Source of the DNA: CAWFKW01 sp963816535
GTDB taxonomy: Bacteria > Bacteroidota > Ignavibacteria > Tepidaquicellales > OLB5
Direction: 5' to 3'
Length of the DNA: 64,000 nucleotides
NCBI GenBank assembly: GCA_963816535.1
Contig: CAWFKW010000008.1
Location: forward strand, 62,001 to 126,000
Shown here: positions 25,681 to 32,901 of the stretch, in pieces
Numbering within the stretch: position 1 is the stretch's first letter
How the letters are laid out: each line of letters starts with the position of its first letter
The notes under the pieces: model-generated
The model's database searches: none
What the model was told of the DNA's origin: nothing
Seen by the model: only the letters and a program-made list of their open reading frames with translations
Program-made: the position numbers and the translations under genes

Positions 25681-26305
25681 TATATATTACAAAGGTAATG
25701 AACAACTTGATGTAATTCAATTCAGAGGATGATTCGCAGTTACGGGCCGATTTTGTCATCAGATTATTCAGTTTGGCTGCGCTTTTAGCATGATTATTAT
25801 GCTTTTGCATAGGTTAAATATTTGTAATTATTAAATATGATAATATAAGAAGAAATTATTCCGTGACTCACAGTCAGCAGTTTCGCGGAATAATGATGAA
25901 TTTGGCGAATGCGTCGAAAAACCGATAAATTAGCTTTAAGATTTTTTCTCATTTGATCCATAATCAGGCTGAAAATTTGCGTGATTGCAAGATCCATTTT
26001 CATGATCAAGCTGTATAATATAATATACGAGTGTTTATGATGTCAATGCTAAAATAAACGCCTGTCGGTAAGAGTGGCGAGTGATTAGAGTCGTTGAGTG
26101 ATGCTGATTAAAAAACTATCGTGTTACGACTCCAAGTCGTGGCACGAATCAAAACTGAAAGAGACTTTTTTCAACTTAATTCGTAGGCGCCCTCCATAGG
26201 CGGGCAAGCGACGTAGGGTCGTGCCACGAAGTGTGTTTGCTCTTTGCGTTTATATTTACTTAAATTTATATTGCTTATGAAGCGTTTAACTGATAATTTT
26301 AAACA
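25681..26305. other. 625-base spacer with inverted-repeat palindromes
   Basis: No convincing gene. The left half is AT-rich and probably carries the polA promoter. Around 26115-26235 there are two copies of a near-palindrome built on TCGTGGCACGA/TCGTGCCACGA (GTCGTGGCACGAA near 26135 and GTCGTGCCACGAA near 26219), flanking an AGGCG...GGCGG segment. A 70-codon minus-strand ORF at 25797-26009 has no recognisable features. Confidence 0.5.
26115..26232. repeat. Intergenic inverted/direct repeat element
   Basis: ACGACTCCAAGTCGTGGCACGAA (left end, near 26115-26148) and GACGTAGGGTCGTGCCACGAA (right end, ending near 26231) share a palindromic 11-base core. Between them TAGGCGCCCTCCATAGGCGGGCA forms smaller palindromes. 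This looks like a REP/MITE-type noncoding element; no terminal target duplication could be proven. Confidence 0.45.
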
Positions 26306-26542
26306 ATGAAAAGAACTTTCTTAATATTGGTTTTGCTTGTGGCGTTTAACTTTGCCAATCCAACGGGACAGGTTTACAGCCAGAACGTGCGGCACAATAT
26401 TGAATTTGTGAAAGTGGATAAGTCCAGAAGCAGAACAAATGATGAATTAATTCGGAACAAGGTGATTATGTATTTGAGATACCAGGTACTACTGATGAGG
26501 GTTAATTCAGTTAACGCAAGATTGGAATATAATACGAGTTAA
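26306..26542 (+). CDS. Small secreted protein or gene remnant
   Basis: A 78-codon ORF opens with a good signal peptide (KRTFLILVLLVAFNFANPTGQVYSQ) followed by a short charged tail without a recognisable domain (RHNIEFVKVDKSRSRTNDEL). It stands alone between two repeat elements. It could be a genuine small exported peptide or the 5' remnant of a larger exported-protein gene that was cut by the repeats just downstream. Confidence 0.4.
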   Translation: MKRTFLILVLLVAFNFANPTGQVYSQNVRHNIEFVKVDKSRSRTNDELIRNKVIMYLRYQVLLMRVNSVNARLEYNTS

Positions 26543-26552
26543 AACTGTGGCA

Positions 26553-26665
26553 AATCGGGCGGACACATAGGTCCGCCCCTACAGTTTATTTCACACAGCT
26601 CCATACTCCTGCCTGTTTGCCTGCCTATGGCATGACAGCAGGCAGGCGCCTACGCGGGAATGACA
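26553..26665. repeat. Palindromic repeat block
   Basis: GGGCGGAC-acatag-GTCCGCCC forms an 8-bp stem (about 26557-26578). It is followed by CCTGCCTG...CAGGCAGG arms (about 26610-26646) and by TACGCGGGAATGACA, which resembles the GCGGGAAT arm of the palindrome at 451-470. The block sits between the small ORF and the gmhA stop. The first stem could also act as a terminator. Confidence 0.5.
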
Positions 26666-26668
26666 CAC

Positions 26669-27256
26669 TTACTTCCCGTACATTTCTCTTTCGACGCTCT
26701 CACAAATAATATGTCCGACGGTTATGTGTCCTTCCTGGATTCTTTGGGTATTGGAAGACGGAATAATTATGCCTACATCGGTTGTGCGTTTTATCTTGCC
26801 GCCAGTGCCGCCAAGGAAAGCAATGGTTTTTACCTTTTTCTCTTTAGCTTTAGCGAAGGCATTGATTACATTCTTTGAGTTACCGCTTGTTGAAATGCCT
26901 ATTAAAACGTCGCCTTCTTTGCCAAGCCCTTCGACCGCGCGTGCAAAAACATTTTCGAAGCCGATATCATTTCCTCCGGCTGTTAAGAGCGATGTGTCTG
27001 TAGTTAATGCGATTGCCGCAATGGATGGACGGTCAAGGTCGTGTGAGAGCCTTATAACAAATTCGGTCGCAAGGTGCTGTGAATCAGCCGCGCTTCCGCC
27101 GTTGCCGCAGAACATTATCTTACCGCCGTTTTTGACGGAGTTGACGATAATATCTATCGCGGCAAAAACATCCTTTTTGCAATGTTCAAGAATTTTGTTC
27201 TTGGTCTCGGCGCTATCCTTTAATGACTCTTCAAAGAACTTATCTCTATCGAACAA
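26669..27256 (-). CDS. gmhA: Sedoheptulose-7-phosphate isomerase (phosphoheptose isomerase)
   Basis: A 195-residue single SIS-domain protein, the normal GmhA length. Motifs are CGNGGSAADSQHLATEF (phosphate loop and active-site Gln/His), 'LTTDTSLLTAGGND', 'IGISTSGNSKNV' and the C-terminal 'RIQEGHITVGHIICESVE' (Glu/His of the active site). It converts sedoheptulose 7-phosphate to D-glycero-D-manno-heptose 7-phosphate for LPS core or S-layer heptose. It follows waaA by 12 bases, consistent with a role in LPS core synthesis. Confidence 0.93.
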   Translation of the reverse strand: MFDRDKFFEESLKDSAETKNKILEHCKKDVFAAIDIIVNSVKNGGKIMFCGNGGSAADSQHLATEFVIRLSHDLDRPSIAAIALTTDTSLLTAGGNDIGFENVFARAVEGLGKEGDVLIGISTSGNSKNVINAFAKAKEKKVKTIAFLGGTGGKIKRTTDVGIIIPSSNTQRIQEGHITVGHIICESVEREMYGK

Positions 27257-27268
27257 TGATCGCTCCGT

Positions 27269-28576
27269 TTAGATAATACTGTTAATTAAGTCCGCAATTT
27301 TCTGCGATGCCTTTGTTTTACCGTCAAATACCGAAAAGGATTTTTCCCCAATCTCAGCCCGACCCGACTTGTTCTTCAAAAGGAGCAGAAGATTCCTATA
27401 AAGAGCCCGTTCATCGCTTATCGGGATACCGCCGCCCATTTCAGTAAGAGTTTTCGCATCGGCTGATGTTTTTTCGCTCCCAAACATAACAGGAATTTTA
27501 TAGCCGGCCGGCTCCAGAACATTGTGAAGTCCGTATTGGAAACCCCCGCCCACATAAGCGAAGTCAGCATAGTTATACAGCGACATCAGTATCCCGACTT
27601 TATCAACCAGTATCGTATTCTCGCCTTTGTATCGGTTAAGGTTTGAATACCTTATAATATTCAGGTGCTGAAAATTCACCCTTATATTATGTTCGATGGC
27701 TTCCAAAGTATCTTCAGTAGGTTCATGGGGTACCAGCACGGTAAGCAGCGGGTTTTCGGCTACAATTCCGTTTGAATTTATTTTATTCAGAACCGGCAGC
27801 AGAATTTCATCATCCCTGTCCCATGAACTGCCTATAACAAACACATTCCTTCCGTGAACAATGTTTCCTTTTAATACTTCCTTTTTGCTGGCAAGCTCCC
27901 GCGCTTTGCCGATGCGTTCATATTTTGTATCGCCTGACTTGGCAATCTTCACAGAGCTATCCAGAATAGATTCAAAATTTGTTTTGTTCTTATTATCAGC
28001 TACGAAAATATAATCAAACAAATTATAAAGCATTTTCTTATATGAGCGGGTTACAAAAAAGCGCCATTTAAAATCGCTTTTATTATAAACTCCGTTTATC
28101 AGTATCTTGGGAATGTTTCTTGCTTTAAGCGATGCAAGCAGGTTCAGCCAAAGGTCATATTTCACGAATACAACGGCTGCCGGGTCTATCCTGTCAAGGA
28201 AACGTTTGACGTTTGCTTTTGTATCGAAAGGAAGATAAGTCTTTATGGCCTTTGAATTTAAAACCGTATCAAGCCTTGAATGGTTGAAGCCTGAGGGCGA
28301 GAAAAATGATACAATAAAATTGTACTTAAGAGCTTTGTCTAATTCATCAATTATTGGCTTTGCCTGCTCAAATTCGCCAAGAGACGAACAATGTATCAGG
28401 ATATTCTTCTTGTCTTTATCCAGCGACGATACCTTCGACTCAAGGTACCTGAAAAGCTCTTTCCTTCCGCGAAAAGCGCTCCTGACCTTCTGATTAACAA
28501 GCGAAAACGCTTTTGCGCCAAACCAAAAAACCGGAAGAAACAGCAGGTTGTAAAATATCTGCCAAATTGATTTCAT
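27269..28576 (-). CDS. waaA: 3-deoxy-D-manno-octulosonic acid (Kdo) transferase
   Basis: The 435-residue protein has an N-terminal membrane anchor (IFYNLLFLPVFWFGAKAF) and the GT30 fold. 'HCSSLGEFEQAKPIIDEL' holds the catalytic Glu; 'VFVKYDLWLNLLASL' and 'PKILINGVYNKSDFK' are family blocks. The C-terminal nucleotide-binding half has VIGSSWDRDDE, 'FAYVGGGFQYGLHNVLEPAGY' and 'PVMFGSE'. It adds Kdo from CMP-Kdo to lipid A precursor at the inner membrane. Lies 19 bases after frr, extending the translation-gene operon into LPS genes. Confidence 0.93.
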   Translation of the reverse strand: MKSIWQIFYNLLFLPVFWFGAKAFSLVNQKVRSAFRGRKELFRYLESKVSSLDKDKKNILIHCSSLGEFEQAKPIIDELDKALKYNFIVSFFSPSGFNHSRLDTVLNSKAIKTYLPFDTKANVKRFLDRIDPAAVVFVKYDLWLNLLASLKARNIPKILINGVYNKSDFKWRFFVTRSYKKMLYNLFDYIFVADNKNKTNFESILDSSVKIAKSGDTKYERIGKARELASKKEVLKGNIVHGRNVFVIGSSWDRDDEILLPVLNKINSNGIVAENPLLTVLVPHEPTEDTLEAIEHNIRVNFQHLNIIRYSNLNRYKGENTILVDKVGILMSLYNYADFAYVGGGFQYGLHNVLEPAGYKIPVMFGSEKTSADAKTLTEMGGGIPISDERALYRNLLLLLKNKSGRAEIGEKSFSVFDGKTKASQKIADLINSII

Positions 28577-28595
28577 AAAAAGCTAAGGAAGCCTG

Positions 28596-29153
28596 TTAGA
28601 CTTCCATTATTTCTTTTTCTTTCTGCTGGACTAAAACGTCTATATCCTTAATGTGTTTATCAGTCAGTTTCTGTACCTCAATCTCGGCATGTTTGCGTTC
28701 ATCTTCCGAGACGTGCTCAGCTTTCTCCGCTTTCTTAAGCTCTTCTATCGAATCTCTGCGGACATTTCTTACAGCTACCTTTCCGTCTTCGGCGTATTTC
28801 TTGCAGAGCTTCACATATTCTTTCCTCCGCTCTTCATTTAGCTGCGGGATTGGAATCCTGACAAGCTGTCCATCTGACATAGGGTTCAACCCGAGGTTAG
28901 CGTTGAGAATGGCTTTTTCGACCATTGGCACCGCAGCCTTATCCCATACCTGCACTGAAATTGTATGAATATCGGGCGTGCTGAGGTTTCCAACCTGGTT
29001 GAGAGGCGTTAAGGAGCCGTAATAGTCAACTTTAACCCCGTCCAGCAGCGCCGTTGTAGCTTTGCCGGTACGGACCCTTGCAACTTCGTTCCTTAGATGT
29101 TCAACCGCCTTGACCATCCGTGTATCACAATTTTTTAAAATATCTTTAATCAT
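28596..29153 (-). CDS. frr: Ribosome recycling factor
   Basis: A 185-residue protein of standard RRF length with 'HLRNEVARVRTGKATTALLDGVKVDYYGS', 'TPLNQVGNLSTPD', 'LNEERRKEYVKLCKKYAEDGKVAVRNVRRD' and the coiled-coil three-helix C-terminus (IEVQKLTDKHIKDIDVLVQQKEKEIMEV). It splits the post-termination ribosome with EF-G. It follows pyrH by 17 bases in the conserved rpsB-tsf-pyrH-frr order. Confidence 0.97.
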   Translation of the reverse strand: MIKDILKNCDTRMVKAVEHLRNEVARVRTGKATTALLDGVKVDYYGSLTPLNQVGNLSTPDIHTISVQVWDKAAVPMVEKAILNANLGLNPMSDGQLVRIPIPQLNEERRKEYVKLCKKYAEDGKVAVRNVRRDSIEELKKAEKAEHVSEDERKHAEIEVQKLTDKHIKDIDVLVQQKEKEIMEV

Positions 29154-29170
29154 AGTAAATACTTATTAAT

Positions 29171-29899
29171 TTATGAAACTAAAGTACCCACCTTTTTACC
29201 GAGTATGACATTCATAAAATTATCTTTCCTATCCATATTAAACACAATTATGGGGATATTGTTTTCCTGGCAGAGCGTAAATGCCGTCATATCCATAACT
29301 TTCAGGTTTTTCTTTACCGCTTCCGAAAATGAAATTCCCCCGTACAGATTCGCGTTTTTGAATTTTTCAGGGTCTTTATCGTAGACTCCGTCAACCCTGG
29401 TGCCCTTAAGAATAACTTCTGCGCCTATTTCGAGTGCTTTCAATGCGGCGGCGGTATCGGTGGTGAAATACGGGCTTCCTGTGCCTGCGCCGAAAATTAC
29501 TATCCTCATTTTTTCAAGATGACGAACCGCGCGCCTTTTAATAAACGGCTCGGCAATTTTATTCATATCCAGCGAAGAAAGAAGCCTGGTATAAATTCCG
29601 GATTTTTCAAGTGAGTTCTGGAGGGCAAGGGCGTTAATTATTGTGGCAAGCATTCCCATGTAATCGCCTGTTACCGCGTCAATGCCCTGCGCCTGGGCCG
29701 ATAGGCCGCGGTATATGTTTCCGCCCCCTATCACAATGCCTATTTCGACGCCTAAATCATGGACTTTCTTTATTTCGGCGGCAAGATAATTCAGAATTTT
29801 GGCGTCAATGCCTGAATCCTGGTCGCCGGTTAAGGATTCCCCGCTTAGTTTCAGAAGAACCCTTTTGAATCTCGGCTTGTCTTTTATTTTTTTCGGCAA
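29171..29899 (-). CDS. pyrH: UMP kinase (uridylate kinase)
   Basis: The 242-residue amino-acid-kinase fold protein shows VLLKLSGESLTG, 'IGIVIGGGNIYRG', 'DYMGMLATIINALALQ', 'FGAGTGSPYFTTDTAAALKALEI' and 'VDGVYDKDPEKF', all diagnostic of bacterial PyrH. It phosphorylates UMP to UDP with ATP. It sits 13 bases downstream of tsf and 17 bases upstream of frr. Confidence 0.97.
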   Translation of the reverse strand: MPKKIKDKPRFKRVLLKLSGESLTGDQDSGIDAKILNYLAAEIKKVHDLGVEIGIVIGGGNIYRGLSAQAQGIDAVTGDYMGMLATIINALALQNSLEKSGIYTRLLSSLDMNKIAEPFIKRRAVRHLEKMRIVIFGAGTGSPYFTTDTAAALKALEIGAEVILKGTRVDGVYDKDPEKFKNANLYGGISFSEAVKKNLKVMDMTAFTLCQENNIPIIVFNMDRKDNFMNVILGKKVGTLVS

Positions 29900-29912
29900 T
29901 TTGTTTTAGCTT

Positions 29913-30776
29913 TTAGCTTATTGTTTCACCGAGCTGGTATCTTACCATCTTACTTATTTTGTAATCGACGCCCGCTTCTTTCGAAACGGCAGTTATCACG
30001 TCTTTTACGGTCTTGCCAGATTCCTTTACAAACTCCTGTTCAACAAGGCAGTTTTCTTCGTAGAATTTTTCTACTTTATTGTTTCCGATCTTTTCGGCAA
30101 TGTTATCGGGCTTGCCTTCATTTTTTGCCTGGATGATATATATCTCTTTCTCCTTCTCAATCATCTCTTTGCTGATACCCGAGCGGTCTATTGTCAGCGG
30201 TTTCATCGCGGCAACCTGCATAGCAAGGTCATTTCCGAGGCTAATTCCTTTATCAGTGATGCCGCCTGTGATTTCGATAAGAGAAGCGATCTTATTGCCA
30301 AGGTGATTATACTCGCAGAAAAATCCTGAATCTGACTTAAAATATTCGGCTCTTTTGAACTCAACTTTCTCGCCAACGCTGGCCGTTGTGCCGTCAATCA
30401 GCTGCTGAACAGTGTTTCCATCGGGGGCTTTTGAACTCATGAGGGTATTCAAATCGCCTGATTTCACGGCAAAGACAGTTTCCAAAACCGAGTTAGCCAG
30501 TTTTCCAAAGGCATCGCTGCGCCCGACAAAATCAGTTTCACAGTTAACCTCTATTAATGCGGCTTCATTTCTGGCATCATTGGATTTTGCGAGAATAAGT
30601 CCTTCTTTTGCAACTCTTTCGCTCCTCTTTTGGGATGTAGCCGCGCCTTTTTTCCTTAAATATTCAATGGCTTTTTCAAAGTCTCCGTCTGTTTCAGTAA
30701 GAGCCTTCTTACAATCCGATATTCCGGCTCCCGTCTTCTCTCTTAACTTTTTTACAAGGTCTAACGATATATCCAA
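29913..30776 (-). CDS. tsf: Translation elongation factor Ts
   Basis: A 287-residue EF-Ts. The N-terminal UBA-like domain reads 'VKKLREKTGAGISDCKKALTETDGDFEKAIEYLRKKG', followed by the core 'ALIEVNCETDFVGRSDAF' and 'LAMQVAAMKPL'. The C-terminal 'ENCLVEQEFVKESGKTV' segment is also standard. It exchanges GDP on EF-Tu. Lies 66 bases downstream of rpsB. Confidence 0.98.
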   Translation of the reverse strand: MDISLDLVKKLREKTGAGISDCKKALTETDGDFEKAIEYLRKKGAATSQKRSERVAKEGLILAKSNDARNEAALIEVNCETDFVGRSDAFGKLANSVLETVFAVKSGDLNTLMSSKAPDGNTVQQLIDGTTASVGEKVEFKRAEYFKSDSGFFCEYNHLGNKIASLIEITGGITDKGISLGNDLAMQVAAMKPLTIDRSGISKEMIEKEKEIYIIQAKNEGKPDNIAEKIGNNKVEKFYEENCLVEQEFVKESGKTVKDVITAVSKEAGVDYKISKMVRYQLGETIS

Positions 30777-30842
30777 GATGCTCTCCTTTACTTTATATGT
30801 TAATACTTATCTTTTTATTTTATTATATGTTCCGGCGCAGAT

Positions 30843-31625
30843 CTATGAAGTCCCTATGCTATCGCTTCCTTCGGCAACTTCTGTGGTTTTGGCGGAAGAA
30901 CTTGCAGGCGCTTCATCTTCCCTGCGCATTTTCTTCATCTCCATAGACTGTCTACTGTCCAGAACCGAATCGGCAATAACTCTTGTTATCAGTTCAACCG
31001 ATTTAACCGCATCGTCGTTTGCAGGGATGGGATAATCCACAAGTTCGGGGTCGCAGTTTGTATCAACTATGGCAAAGATCGGGATTCCGAGTTTTCTGGC
31101 TTCGTCTACCGCGATGTGCTCTTTCTTAACATCGATAAGAAATATTGCGCCGGGGAGCTTATTCATTGTAGAGATACCGCCGAGAATTTTTTCGAGCTTT
31201 TCTCTTTCCCTGCGGAGCATAAGCCTTTCTTTCTTCTGGATATTTTCAAAAGTGCCGTCGGTTTCCATTTTTATGATGCCGTTCAGGCGCTTTATGCTCT
31301 TGCGGATAGTTGAAAAATTGGTAAGCATGCCGCCCAGCCATCTTTCGGTTACGTAATTCATTCCGCACCTTGAAGCTTCGTTCTTTATCACTTCTTTAGC
31401 CTGTTTCTTTGTGCCGATGAAAAGGATATTCCTTCCCTCGGAAACAACCCTTGAAATGGCGTCTCTGGCTTCAATTAATAATTCGTGAGTTTTTTTAAGG
31501 TCAATAATGTGGATGCCGTTTCTCTCCATGAAGATATATCTCTTCATTTTTGGATTCCAACGGCGGGTTAAATGTCCGAAGTGAGCGCCTGATAAAAGCA
31601 GGTCTTCGATTGTTACATCTGTCAT
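30843..31625 (-). CDS. rpsB: 30S ribosomal protein S2
   Basis: A 260-residue S2 with 'LLLSGAHFGHLTRRWNPKMKRYIFMERNGIHIIDLKKT', 'ILFIGTKKQAKEVI', 'WLGGMLTNFSTIRKSI', and 'DVKKEHIAVDEARKLGIPIFAIVDTNCDPELVDYPIPANDDA'. A low-complexity Ala/Ser-rich C-terminal tail (DEAPASSSAKTTEVAEGS) extends beyond the core. The start has a good AAGGAGA site. First gene of the rpsB-tsf-pyrH-frr-waaA-gmhA run, 166 bases after rpsI. Confidence 0.98.
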   Translation of the reverse strand: MTDVTIEDLLLSGAHFGHLTRRWNPKMKRYIFMERNGIHIIDLKKTHELLIEARDAISRVVSEGRNILFIGTKKQAKEVIKNEASRCGMNYVTERWLGGMLTNFSTIRKSIKRLNGIIKMETDGTFENIQKKERLMLRREREKLEKILGGISTMNKLPGAIFLIDVKKEHIAVDEARKLGIPIFAIVDTNCDPELVDYPIPANDDAVKSVELITRVIADSVLDSRQSMEMKKMRREDEAPASSSAKTTEVAEGSDSIGTS

Positions 31626-31791
31626 ATCTTCTCCTTTTGTTTATGTTCCGCCCTCTCTCTTTGGGAAGAACCTTCTACTTTCTTCAACTCTTAACCAACA
31701 TCCCGAATTTGCGGGACACACGTCGGAAAGATCGGAAAGTATGATTTTTAAAAACTTTTCAGCAGATGCAGAATAAATTCTGCAGTAAAAA

Positions 31792-32184
31792 CTATCTCTT
31801 TGAGAACTGGAAGCGTTTTCTTGCTTTGGGCCTGCCCGGTTTCTTTCTTTCTACCATTCTCGAATCCCTGGTCAAAAGCCCTTCTTTCTTCAGGGCCGGT
31901 TTATGGCTGGCGTCATATTTCAATATTGCTCTTGATATACCCAGCCTTATGGCCCCTATCTGGCCGGAAATACCGCCGCCGTTCACGCTTATCTTGAAGT
32001 CAAACTTGTCGCGCATGTCAGAAACCACAAGCGGGTCAAATATCTGGTTTAAAACGGTATCCTTCTTAAAATACTCTTCGGCCCTTTTATTATTTATTAA
32101 AATATTGCCGGAACCCTCTTTCAGGTACACTCTTGCGGAAGATGTTTTCCTTCTTCCAATTGCTACATGATAGTTTACTGACAT
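31792..32184 (-). CDS. rpsI: 30S ribosomal protein S9
   Basis: A 130-residue S9: starts 'YHVAIGRRKTSSARVYLKEGSGNILIN', continues 'VSVNGGG'-like 'ISVNGGGISGQIGAIRLGISRAILKYD' and ends in the canonical 'RKKPGRPKARKRFQFSKR' tail that reaches the ribosomal P site. Follows rplM by 8 bases, the conserved rplM-rpsI pair. Confidence 0.98.
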   Translation of the reverse strand: MSVNYHVAIGRRKTSSARVYLKEGSGNILINNKRAEEYFKKDTVLNQIFDPLVVSDMRDKFDFKISVNGGGISGQIGAIRLGISRAILKYDASHKPALKKEGLLTRDSRMVERKKPGRPKARKRFQFSKR

Positions 32185-32192
32185 CTATATCC

Positions 32193-32651
32193 TTATAAAT
32201 TTATTTGCAATGGATTCTGCGCTAAATGAGGATGCGTGTCACCCGCATAAACCTTAAGCTTGTTGATTAATTTGTTTCCAAGTTTCGTTTTGGGAAGCAT
32301 TCCTCTTACTGCCAGCCTGATAACTTCATCAGGATGTTTGGCGATAAGCTCTTTGAAAGTCCTAATTTTCTGCCCGCCGGGATAAAGAGAATGATGTTTA
32401 TAATCTTTCAGGTTCTCCCTGTTGCCGGTTAATTTCACTTTTTCGGCGTTAACAACCACGACAAAATCACCTGTGTCCGTATTTGGAGAATATTGCGGAT
32501 TGTTCTTGCCCCTTATAATCTTTGCAACTTCAGAAGCCATTCTGCCGAGCGTTTTGCCATTGGCATCGACCAAATACCATTTTGCATTGGCATCTGTCGA
32601 GTTCTTAGTAAACTTCGTCGTCTTTAACGACTTTTCTATCTGTTTTTTCAT
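32193..32651 (-). CDS. rplM: 50S ribosomal protein L13
   Basis: A 152-residue L13 with 'KWYLVDANGKTLGRMASEVAKIIRGKNNPQYSPNTDTGDFVVVVNAEKVKLTGNR', 'HHSLYPGGQK' and 'RGMLPKTKLGNKLINKLKVYAGDTHPH'. The N-terminus has an extra basic stretch of about ten residues. The upstream region carries a perfect 18-bp tandem duplication that includes the likely AAGGAA ribosome binding site. Confidence 0.98.
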   Translation of the reverse strand: MKKQIEKSLKTTKFTKNSTDANAKWYLVDANGKTLGRMASEVAKIIRGKNNPQYSPNTDTGDFVVVVNAEKVKLTGNRENLKDYKHHSLYPGGQKIRTFKELIAKHPDEVIRLAVRGMLPKTKLGNKLINKLKVYAGDTHPHLAQNPLQINL

Positions 32652-32687
32652 TAATTTTCCTTAAAAGAATAATTTTCCTTAAAAGAA
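32652..32687 (-). repeat. Perfect 18-bp tandem repeat duplicating the rplM ribosome binding site
   Basis: TAATTTTCCTTAAAAGAA occurs twice head to tail (32652-32669 and 32670-32687), directly before the rplM ATG. On the minus strand each unit contains AAGGAAAA, so two Shine-Dalgarno-like sites lie about 8 and 26 bases from the start codon. Confidence 0.85.
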
Positions 32688-32901
32688 TAACAAATTTACG
32701 ACTTTTTTGATTTAAAGTCAATGAAAGAGATGCTCAACAAAGTTCTGATTGGCAACAGATTGCCGTAAAATCGTTTAAAGAAGCTTGAAATCCAGGTGAT
32801 TTGAGGAGAATCAGAGCCTCCTAACAAAGGTAAAGCAATTCTTATCTTCAGACTTAACATTTACAAATTTCCGTAATCGGACAGTAAGAATTTAGATTAA
32901 A

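Noticed and set aside
25797..26009. 70-codon minus-strand ORF in the polA-gmhA spacer
   Set aside because: AT-rich, no RBS, no recognisable motif; treated as noncoding.
26724..27272. 182-codon plus-strand ORF opposite gmhA
   Set aside because: Frame mirrors the SIS-domain gene; no signal, domain or RBS.
30412..31035. 207-codon plus-strand ORF across tsf and rpsB
   Set aside because: Covers the opposite strand of two ribosome-associated genes, so it is a shadow.
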